Source of the DNA: Aliikangiella marina
GTDB lineage: Bacteria > Pseudomonadota > Gammaproteobacteria > Enterobacterales > Kangiellaceae
Assembly: GCF_007004765.1 (NCBI RefSeq)
Contig: NZ_VIKR01000005.1
Span: forward strand, 62,001 to 126,000
DNA length: 64,000 nucleotides
Reading direction: 5' to 3'
In this document: positions 18,958 to 25,691 of the stretch, piece after piece
How the letters are laid out: the number at the start of each line of letters is the position of its first letter
Position numbering within the stretch: the first letter of the stretch is position 1
Program-made: the position numbers and the translations under genes
Notes under the pieces: model-generated
The model's database searches: none
Told to the model about the DNA's origin: nothing
The model's input: only the letters and a program-made list of their open reading frames with translations

Positions 18958-19866
18958 TTACAACCCACTCCCCATTAACCCCCACACGGCCATAGCAGAG
19001 CCGCTGGCGAGGATAGCAGAGATAGTGAACAAGGGCTTCAGGTTATCTTGCAGCCAGGTATTTATAGACTCTGTGTCTTTTGCTGCGCGTATCACATTGA
19101 ATGCGGTTATTTTTTGTCGGTTTTGCCCATAAGCGAGTAACAGCGCTTTGTGACACAAAATATTGATCAAGCGTGGCACACCTTTCGAGTACTGAGCGAT
19201 CATTTGATTAGCAAGCCATGAATACTGAATCGATTGCTCACTCGCGATAGCCAGTCTGCCAGTAACATATTGTTGGATTTGTTGGTTGTTTAAAGATGTG
19301 ATCTGATAACTGAACACGATCCGCTGTTTTATTTGACGCATTTGTTTTTTGGCTAGCGTTTTATCTAACTCTGGTTGGCCAAACAAGACTATTTGTAATA
19401 GTTTTTGATGCTCGGTTTCGAGGTTGGTGAACAGTCTTAAAGTTTCCAAACCTTCTTCATCGAGCTGTTGCGCTTCATCAATCAGCAAAACTACTGGACC
19501 ATGTTTTTTGTTGAGGTTAAGTAGCCGAGTTTGAATTCGTGCAGACAACTGATCTTCGCGACAGTTATCGGTAATACGTAAGCCTAACTCTTTAGCCAGG
19601 GCAAATTTTAGTTCTCGCGCGGATAGTTTTGGATAAGGAATATAAGCTAGCTTACGAGTGTTTTCGAGTTGATTGAGCAGTAAACGGCACAACAGGGTTT
19701 TACCCGTGCCTACTTCGCCAACGACTTTGACGAGCGCTTCGCCACTATTGAGGGCGAAAGTCAGTGTGTTAAGTGCCTCTACGTGAGTCGGTAATGGACA
19801 AAAAAATGCCGTGTCTGGTGTCAGACTAAATGGCAATTTTTTCATCGCAAATCGGTAAAGGTACAT
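18958..19866 (-). CDS. mshM: MSHA biogenesis ATPase MshM (ExeA-like AAA)
   Basis: 302-residue AAA ATPase related to ExeA. N-terminal MYLYRFAMKKLPFSLTPD aligns with the start of the family, supporting this ATG over the internal Met8. Walker A is GEVGTGKT, Walker B VVLLIDEAQQL, then the LETLRLFTNLE sensor region. A C-terminal transmembrane helix (about 278-298) anchors it at the inner membrane. Works with MshN, probably in secretin assembly through the cell wall. Confidence 0.9.
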   Translation of the reverse strand: MYLYRFAMKKLPFSLTPDTAFFCPLPTHVEALNTLTFALNSGEALVKVVGEVGTGKTLLCRLLLNQLENTRKLAYIPYPKLSARELKFALAKELGLRITDNCREDQLSARIQTRLLNLNKKHGPVVLLIDEAQQLDEEGLETLRLFTNLETEHQKLLQIVLFGQPELDKTLAKKQMRQIKQRIVFSYQITSLNNQQIQQYVTGRLAIASEQSIQYSWLANQMIAQYSKGVPRLINILCHKALLLAYGQNRQKITAFNVIRAAKDTESINTWLQDNLKPLFTISAILASGSAMAVWGLMGSGL

Positions 19867-19883
19867 GGCACTAATCGTATTCC

Positions 19884-21518
19884 TTACAGTTGATTATATC
19901 GCTGCTTAATTTCTTCGAGTTGCTGATCGGTGTATTGTTTATCCACTAAATTGGCTTTGAGTAAAATAACCAATTCACTTTTTACGACGGTATCGCGTGT
20001 TTGTTTGAACAAACCTCCTAATACCGGAATATCTCCAAGCAACGGCGTCGAAGTTTGCTCTTCTTGAATGCGGTTTTGCATGAGTCCACCGATAACAATG
20101 ACTTGCTGATCTTTAGTTCTGACGATTGAATCAGACTCGCGAATATTGGTCAGCGCGAGTGGTAAGGTAAATTGATCTTGGCCTAAACTAAGGACTTTAT
20201 TTTGATCTTCTACTTCACTGACGACAGGATGAATATGTAACACGATCTCGCCTTGGCGATTAATTTGAGGAGTCACATCCAATGAAATACCAGAAAAGAA
20301 AGGTGTGAGTGTAACGTTTGGTGTGGTCGCTGTACTCGTTCCTGTTACCGTCGTAGTTGATACATCGGTAACGAAAAATTGATCAGAACCGACTTTAATG
20401 ACGGCCTTTTGATTATTCACTGTCGAAACGCGAGGTGAAGAAAGCACCTGAACATCACCCTGGCTTTCGAGCAGATCGATCGCTGCATCAAAAGATGTCC
20501 CTTGATATAACAGCGAGAATATACCATTTAATGGTTGATCACCAGCTGGTGTTTGTAAGACTTGGCCCGATTGACCGAAAGTATAGGTAGAGCTACTTGA
20601 GGTATTTATTTTGGTCCAGTCGACCCCTGATTGAAAGCCGTCAGAAAGTGTGACTTCAATAATCTTTGCTTCTAAAACGACCTGACGATCAAGGTTTTGT
20701 TGCGTTTGTCCCAAGTAATCTCGAATAATTCTTTGTGTTCTAGGTAGCGCTCTTACAACCACGATTCCGGCGTGAGGACTGACAACAATATTGGCTTTTT
20801 CCTCGTCTTTGACGATTAGATTTAAGCTTTCTTGTAGTTCTTTCCAGAAGTTTGTTTTGCTTTCGGTGGTTATTTCACTGGAGTTTAACAGCGTGACATT
20901 ATTGCCACTTCCACCGCCTCCACCGCGGTTGTTATTTGCTGGTCTATTGCCACCTTGTTGGTCACCGCTGGCAGCAATGGTTTGTCCGGCGATACTGGTT
21001 CGTGATTTACCTGAGCGCGATAAATTGAGGTAGTCGACCGGGTAGACTGCAGTCATGGTTTCTGCAGAAGAAACAAATATTAAGTTACCTTTCTTCTCTA
21101 CCATTAGCGGATAAATTCTTTCGACTGCCGAGAGGACTTCCGATACAGTGACATTTTTGAGCTGTAATGAAACTTGGACATTAACCTCTGGGCTTACCAC
21201 CATGTTGTAGGGTGTATCACTGACGAGACCGAGTAAAAAGCTTCTCGCATCAATACCTTTTACCGAGACATCGAAGCGATCTTCGACGATTTCGATCTCA
21301 GCCTCAGTGGCGGGTGGTAATAAAGTATTTAACATTTCCTGATTGGAAATTGGTTGCTGTTTTTGGTCTTGCTGAATTTCAGCGATCGCACTGCCAGCAA
21401 GCGTTGTTTTCTTCTGCTCTTCAACTTGAAAAGTCTGGCAGCTCATTAACAGACAAGCAGAAATGGCCGTACTGATCACTTTTGCTGTTGTTGGTAAAGT
21501 TGATTTAAGCATACTCAT
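19884..21518 (-). CDS. mshL: MSHA outer-membrane secretin MshL
   Basis: Outer-membrane pore for the pilus, 544 residues. The signal peptide ends in the lipobox LLMSC, so it is a lipoprotein. An STN/secretin N-terminal region (about 60-170), a Gly/Asn-rich loop (about 188-207), an N1-type domain, then the secretin core (about 280-525) with VLSSPRVSTVNNQKAVIKVG and VPVLGGLFKQT signatures. Its C-terminus is normal. It lies two bp from mshK. Confidence 0.94.
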   Translation of the reverse strand: MSMLKSTLPTTAKVISTAISACLLMSCQTFQVEEQKKTTLAGSAIAEIQQDQKQQPISNQEMLNTLLPPATEAEIEIVEDRFDVSVKGIDARSFLLGLVSDTPYNMVVSPEVNVQVSLQLKNVTVSEVLSAVERIYPLMVEKKGNLIFVSSAETMTAVYPVDYLNLSRSGKSRTSIAGQTIAASGDQQGGNRPANNNRGGGGGSGNNVTLLNSSEITTESKTNFWKELQESLNLIVKDEEKANIVVSPHAGIVVVRALPRTQRIIRDYLGQTQQNLDRQVVLEAKIIEVTLSDGFQSGVDWTKINTSSSSTYTFGQSGQVLQTPAGDQPLNGIFSLLYQGTSFDAAIDLLESQGDVQVLSSPRVSTVNNQKAVIKVGSDQFFVTDVSTTTVTGTSTATTPNVTLTPFFSGISLDVTPQINRQGEIVLHIHPVVSEVEDQNKVLSLGQDQFTLPLALTNIRESDSIVRTKDQQVIVIGGLMQNRIQEEQTSTPLLGDIPVLGGLFKQTRDTVVKSELVILLKANLVDKQYTDQQLEEIKQRYNQL

Positions 21519-21519
21519 A

Positions 21520-21834
21520 TTACTTTTTTATCTTCTGAATCAGGGTTAATCGACGAGTCCCTTCGGCTGTTCGCAATATCACCTTATCGTTGGTAATTCT
21601 GATTATTTGCGAGTTGCGGTAGGTATCGCCGGTTCGATAAATTTTATCTTCAATCACGGCAAAACGATTTTTACCTTTGGTAAAAATGGCCGTCAAGGGT
21701 TGCTTTTGCTCGACTTTGACGGTTTCAATAGGCGCAGGTTTTGGTGCTCTAATCAGCGGACGAGTGGGATCGACAAATGCGCCTACACTGCTCGCTAAAC
21801 TGATGAGAATTATGCCAATTAGTATTTTAGCCAC
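21520..21834 (-). CDS. mshK: MSHA biogenesis protein MshK (PilP/GspC-like)
   Basis: 104-residue periplasmic protein with an N-terminal signal or anchor (AKILIGIILISLASSVGAF) followed by DPTRPLI, a proline-rich stretch and a small beta domain (LTAIFTKGKNRFAVIEDKIY...GDTY) of the kind that links inner-membrane proteins to the secretin in PilP and GspC. The start is GTG 21834, overlapping the end of mshJ by 8 bp. Confidence 0.82.
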   Translation of the reverse strand: MAKILIGIILISLASSVGAFVDPTRPLIRAPKPAPIETVKVEQKQPLTAIFTKGKNRFAVIEDKIYRTGDTYRNSQIIRITNDKVILRTAEGTRRLTLIQKIKK

Positions 21835-22492
21835 CGATCCACTTCCTACTTAAACTATAAGTTGAAACCACTAACGTCACTTTTGATTTTGGGTAACTCT
21901 CAACCGAAAACTCAAAACTTTCGAAATTAACCTTTTGTTGCATCGATTCGAGTTGTTTTAAAAACGCCTGGGTATCGGCATAGCCACCTTCAAAAATCAT
22001 TACGATGGGATGACGGTACATTTGAACTTGTGCATCTTGAGATGTTCCATCTTCATCTGCAGTTGGTTCATACAATGGAACCGGTGCTTGTTTTTCAAGA
22101 GATAACAGCTTCAACTGTTTGGAGTTATCGATAATTTCTTTTAATAGACCCGCCATCGCTTGAGGTCTAACTAAGCTACGCGTTCGTTTTTCTAGTTCGG
22201 ACTGTATTTGATCAACTTGTTGATCAAGGGAGCTGAGAAGCGTTTGCTTTGGGTTATTACGCTGGTTATAAATACCTTTGTTCAATTCTTGCAGCATTTG
22301 AGTTGTGCTGGCTATTTGTTTTTCGGTGGAGTCGATTTGTTGCTTCACTGTTTTGGTTTGTGAGTCTGTCGGGCCATACCAAGCCAATTCGAAAATCACT
22401 AGTATGAGTAACAACCCGGCGAAGGTAATCATCAGTCGCGTGCGAATCGGTAACTCATCGAACTGTTGAATTGATTTCTTTAACTTATCCAT
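21827..22492 (-). CDS. mshJ: MSHA biogenesis protein MshJ (PilO-like)
   Basis: 221 residues: short cytoplasmic start, one transmembrane helix (about 20-38, LMITFAGLLLILVIFELAWY), a coiled coil (about 45-105) and a ferredoxin-like PilO-type periplasmic domain. Partner of the PilN-like protein in the inner-membrane alignment complex. ATG 22492 overlaps the PilN-like gene by 8 bp; a GTG two codons earlier is also open. Confidence 0.85.
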   Translation of the reverse strand: MDKLKKSIQQFDELPIRTRLMITFAGLLLILVIFELAWYGPTDSQTKTVKQQIDSTEKQIASTTQMLQELNKGIYNQRNNPKQTLLSSLDQQVDQIQSELEKRTRSLVRPQAMAGLLKEIIDNSKQLKLLSLEKQAPVPLYEPTADEDGTSQDAQVQMYRHPIVMIFEGGYADTQAFLKQLESMQQKVNFESFEFSVESYPKSKVTLVVSTYSLSRKWIGG

Positions 22493-23084
22493 CGTCACTT
22501 AGCCTGCCGTTGGTTAAAGAAAAATTAACGTATCGCGAGTCACTCTGGTCTCTCTCAACTTTAAGTTCATCGAATTGACGTTTTAGACTTTCTGAATTCC
22601 TCAGTAATTCGACGTAATGTGGGATCGCCTCGGTTTGTGTAGAGCTTCCCTGTAAACTCAAAGACTGTGAATTAATATTTATCTGGGTTAACCATACCGA
22701 TTGGGATTTCTGTTCACCAAGTTGCTGCAAAATTTGGCTATAAGGTGTTGATACTTGGGTGCCTGGTTGGGACATGTTCGCTAAGATTTTGCGGAAGCTC
22801 GTTAAACTCTTCTGACGAGTCGCTATTTTTTCATCGATTGAGGCTTTTTCGTTGTTGGTACGCATTTGCTGCTGTATCACCAATTGATCAGACTCCAACT
22901 TCTTAAGTTCTGCCTGTTTTAGGCTCAGTTGTTGTTGCTGTGAATGGAGATGATTCGACTTAAAAATACCAAAGCCGATGAACATGATTAAACTCGCAAC
23001 CAGCGCGAGTAATGCAAAACGCGAGTCAAATGACAGCGGCTTGGGTCGATATTCTTCGAGATAAAAATTTACAGACTGCATCAT
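22485..23084 (-). CDS. PilN-like MSHA biogenesis protein (MshI2-type)
   Basis: 199 residues from ATG 23084 (a second ATG follows at once). Begins MMQSVNFYLEEYRPK, the cytoplasmic peptide that in PilN contacts PilM; then one transmembrane helix (about 27-45), a coiled coil, and a small periplasmic domain. In Vibrio the equivalent is often listed as a second MshI. It begins one base after the mshI stop, so translation is coupled. A longer frame from GTG 23111 would overlap mshI and lacks family support. Confidence 0.82.
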   Translation of the reverse strand: MMQSVNFYLEEYRPKPLSFDSRFALLALVASLIMFIGFGIFKSNHLHSQQQQLSLKQAELKKLESDQLVIQQQMRTNNEKASIDEKIATRQKSLTSFRKILANMSQPGTQVSTPYSQILQQLGEQKSQSVWLTQININSQSLSLQGSSTQTEAIPHYVELLRNSESLKRQFDELKVERDQSDSRYVNFSLTNGRLSDDG

Positions 23085-23085
23085 G

Positions 23086-24003
23086 CTACTGATTTCCTCG
23101 CATGGCCGCACCGATTTCAGCGAGCATTGGCTTCACTAATTCGTGGTTATCACTGAAGACCGGGGGAGCGACTAAATTAACTTCGAGCTCAGTAATCTGG
23201 CGAATCACTTCCGCCAGTTTGGCATCGCTCTCGGAGTTCTCCTGCAACAATATTTTGTCGATAGGGCGTCTGAAAACTTGGCTGACGACGTAGTCTAACG
23301 TTCGCTGGGTCTCGAGTAGAAAAGTCTCTTGCTCGGCTTCTTGTTCCTGTTCTAGGCTAAATTCTTGCTGGTGGCTATTGGGTAAAAAGCGACCTTTTTT
23401 ATGCCGACTGAAGGCTAAGCCGCCTGATTGGTAAAAATTAAACACTAACCCGCTGATATCTTCTCCAATAAAACCAACCAATTGGCCGTCACCGAGACTA
23501 TCGACAAGTGAATGTCCGATTGTCAGCTCTTCAATATCAATTGAAGTAAACACCAGACCCGTTTTATGAGTAGCGTCGATGATTGACTCGACTAGTGCCT
23601 TACTGGTTGCTACTGCGGTAATTTGTTCCGATTGACCTTCTTTAAAGGCCGGTCGATAGTGGGTGACTAGCGCTTGGTCGATCGAATATTCCAACATCTC
23701 TTTGATTTGCCACTTGATTGCTTCATCCATTTCTTTCGGCAACACATTGGGCGGGTCGATTTGATAAGTTTGATAAAGGTTGCGGCTAAGTATCCATCGG
23801 CAATCGGCATTTTTTATGCCGTTGCTACGGGTCCAATCGACGAATTGACTGGCTAAATCTTCATGACCATTAAAGTCGAATTGACCAGCGTTGATTTGTT
23901 GGAGACTGTTTTCATGCCATTTTAGCTGCTGCAGACGGCAGCTGCGCTCATCCACTAAAGCGACTAAAAATTCATCAAGTGAGTCTTTGGAGAATATTTT
24001 CAC
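23086..24003 (-). CDS. mshI: MSHA biogenesis protein MshI (PilM-like)
   Basis: First gene of the MSHA run, about 305 residues; a PilM/FtsA-type actin-fold cytoplasmic protein that organises the inner-membrane complex. Signature segments are the PilM-like LPKEMDEAIKWQIKEML and DIEELTIGHSLV. Start is uncertain: GTG 24003 (KIFSKDSLDEFL) is given here, and an in-frame TTG lies at 24039; neither has a Shine-Dalgarno. The upstream region holds a long inverted repeat with a T-run and a periodic array of YAGTAAWW boxes that may control the operon. Confidence 0.85.
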   Translation of the reverse strand: MKIFSKDSLDEFLVALVDERSCRLQQLKWHENSLQQINAGQFDFNGHEDLASQFVDWTRSNGIKNADCRWILSRNLYQTYQIDPPNVLPKEMDEAIKWQIKEMLEYSIDQALVTHYRPAFKEGQSEQITAVATSKALVESIIDATHKTGLVFTSIDIEELTIGHSLVDSLGDGQLVGFIGEDISGLVFNFYQSGGLAFSRHKKGRFLPNSHQQEFSLEQEQEAEQETFLLETQRTLDYVVSQVFRRPIDKILLQENSESDAKLAEVIRQITELEVNLVAPPVFSDNHELVKPMLAEIGAAMRGNQ

Positions 24004-24037
24004 GTTTTTTAAGCTATTGCCTGTTTCCCTAACTGCC

Positions 24038-24111
24038 AAAAAATGCCAAAACTGGGCGGGTTTATTTTATCGATCTGGGCGTCGAATACCGCTAATTTTT
24101 CGGCATTTTTT
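24038..24111 (-). repeat. Inverted repeat with T-run in the mshI leader region
   Basis: AAAAAATGCC (24038-24047) and GGCATTTTTT (24102-24111) are perfect 10-bp complements 54 bp apart. Read toward mshI the second arm ends in six T, so a folded leader could resemble an attenuator, but the stem is mostly A-U and the loop is long. Confidence 0.35.
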
Positions 24112-24182
24112 AGTAAAAACCCTATAGTTCCCAGTAATATACCACTTATATTGTAGTAAATAATTAAAAAAATGCAGTAAAT
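24111..24182. promoter_or_regulatory. Four YAGTAAWW boxes spaced 21-22 bp upstream of mshI
   Basis: TAGTAAAA at 24111, CAGTAATA at 24132, TAGTAAAT at 24154 and CAGTAAAT at 24175 lie on the same face of the helix (spacings 21, 22 and 21 bp). A weaker TAGTAT follows at 24202. The pattern is what repeated regulator binding would look like. No known box of this spacing comes to mind. Confidence 0.5.
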
Positions 24183-24225
24183 CTTTGAATTTACGGTATT
24201 TTAGTATTATTTGGTCAAGGATCAG

Positions 24226-24253
24226 TTGTGAATAGTAGCAAGTCGGCTATAAT
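24226..24253 (+). promoter_or_regulatory. Predicted cytochrome c5 promoter
   Basis: -35 TTGTGA (24226-24231), 16-bp spacer, -10 TATAAT (24248-24253). The predicted start near 24260 lies downstream of the first ATG of the long open frame, which supports the internal GTG as the true start of the cytochrome. Confidence 0.55.
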
Positions 24254-24329
24254 CTCACCATCAAAATTCAGTGACCGTGTTGAAAAAGTCGATTTACGGT
24301 CAATTTTTCCATTTTGGGGAGTCAATCAA

Positions 24330-24746
24330 GTGTCAAAATTGCGAGTTTTATTGATTGCAGCAGCAGTAGCTTTTACTGGTGCCGTATCAGCGGATCATAA
24401 AAGCGATCACAAAGTTAAAGAGCGTACAGCGCCAACGGGGAAAATTTATCGCGCGGGTGACGATGTGCCTGTCGCAAAGCCAGCGGTTGTTGAAGCGAGT
24501 GGCCCAAGAGATGGCGTAACCATTTATGATCAAAAATGCGCTATGTGCCATACTGCCGGCGTCGCTGGCGCGCCCAAGTTTGCTGATGCGGCTGCTTGGA
24601 CTGATCGTATCGGTAAAGGCGAAGAAACATTGAACATGAACGCTATCAACGGTATTGGTGCGATGCCACCTAAAGGTGGTTGTGCTGATTGTAGTGATGA
24701 TGAAATTAAAGCGGCGGTCACTCACATGTTAGGCGCTTTGAACTAA
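24330..24746 (+). CDS. Cytochrome c5-type periplasmic c-type cytochrome
   Basis: Periplasmic monohaem electron carrier, 138 residues. From GTG 24330 the signal peptide is SKLRVLLIAAAVAFTGAVSA, cleaved before DHK. Haem is attached at CAMCH; the axial Met is in GAMPPKGG, followed by the extra Cys pair GGCADCSD typical of cytochrome c5. The open frame extends back to an ATG at 24228, but GGGGAG lies 8 nt before the GTG and the promoter maps between the two. A strong terminator follows. Confidence 0.9.
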   Translation: MSKLRVLLIAAAVAFTGAVSADHKSDHKVKERTAPTGKIYRAGDDVPVAKPAVVEASGPRDGVTIYDQKCAMCHTAGVAGAPKFADAAAWTDRIGKGEETLNMNAINGIGAMPPKGGCADCSDDEIKAAVTHMLGALN

Positions 24747-24764
24747 GTATATGATTTTATAATG

Positions 24765-24792
24765 AAAAGCCGGGTTTTTCCCGGCTTTTTTT
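24765..24792. terminator. Bidirectional Rho-independent terminator after cytochrome c5
   Basis: AAAAGCCGGG (24765-24774), TTTTT loop, CCCGGCTTTT (24780-24789) and more T. A and T runs flank both sides, so it can stop transcription from both convergent genes. Confidence 0.9.
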
Positions 24793-24825
24793 ATCGCTAT
24801 TTATTGCCTGCAACTGAACGCTCAC

Positions 24826-25602
24826 TTATTCAATCAGCTTTTCCAACCTTTTTACTAAGCAATCTCTTGCTCGTTTGAGTAATAACTGGCTGTCGTCGTG
24901 TTTTCGCCAGCTTGCTTCACCAAATACAATTTCATATTTCATTGAAGCGTCGACAAACGCCAGTTGGCGAGTAATAGATCGACGTAACTTCTCTTCAAGA
25001 TTCACCAACGCACTTTCAGGGGTCTCTGGGAGTACCGTTAAAAATGTTCCTTGATCGGTATGCCCAATCATATCTGCCCAGCGCAGCTCATCAGTTAAGG
25101 TGTCTTTGATGGTTTGATGGAGAGTCTCATCAGCGACCGAGTCTGGCTTTTCTAGCACGAGTAATTGTAACTTTAGAACCGATAAGGGGTTGTCGTAGCG
25201 CCGACTGCGGCTGACCTCATAATCAAGAAATTCAACCCAATTCGCTCGATTGGCCAGTTTGGCACCCGCTAACTTTGCAGCGGCCAAGCTGAGTTTATCT
25301 TTTTGGTTCCTTTGCTTGGCAAAATAGTGGGCCTGACCACCTGCAGGTGTATCAACTGGTTGATGCCAGTGGAGTAATTTAACCTCGTCGCTGACGCTCT
25401 CGCTAAAAAGCTGGACCAGATGACCTTTTTTGTCAATTGCCTCAACCGGAAGTGCCGCATAAAGCTGGCCAACGACTTGCGATTCATCAAGTTGGGTGTC
25501 AGACAAGAACCGCTCATTACACCAGGTGATTCGTTGGTTTTCGTCACAAACGAGAATCCCAAGCGGCGATTTGAGAAAAATTTCTGATTGGTCAAAAGAC
25601 AT
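24826..25602 (-). CDS. PAS protein with degenerate GGDEF domain
   Basis: 258 residues. The N-terminal PAS domain (about 8-70) begins SPLGILVCDENQRITWCNERF. The second half (about 110-258) has the GGDEF-domain layout, with WVEFLDYEVSRSRRYDNPLSVLKLQL matching the first part of the fold, but the signature loop is GHTDQGTF in place of GGDEF, and the metal Asp is also not kept. It is therefore unlikely to make c-di-GMP and may be a GTP or protein sensor. It is divergent from cyaA across about 90 bp. Confidence 0.75.
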   Translation of the reverse strand: MSFDQSEIFLKSPLGILVCDENQRITWCNERFLSDTQLDESQVVGQLYAALPVEAIDKKGHLVQLFSESVSDEVKLLHWHQPVDTPAGGQAHYFAKQRNQKDKLSLAAAKLAGAKLANRANWVEFLDYEVSRSRRYDNPLSVLKLQLLVLEKPDSVADETLHQTIKDTLTDELRWADMIGHTDQGTFLTVLPETPESALVNLEEKLRRSITRQLAFVDASMKYEIVFGEASWRKHDDSQLLLKRARDCLVKRLEKLIE

Positions 25603-25691
25603 AAAACACTCAGCTAGCGGTAATAGTTGTTATATAGGATAAAAATGCTTCTACAATATTATAGTAGTTGTCCTTAACAAAGCGCAAAAAT

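Noticed and set aside
24228-24329. N-terminal extension of the cytochrome c5 gene from ATG 24228
   Set aside because: The -10 TATAAT lies inside it, the GTG at 24330 has a good Shine-Dalgarno and begins a clean signal peptide.
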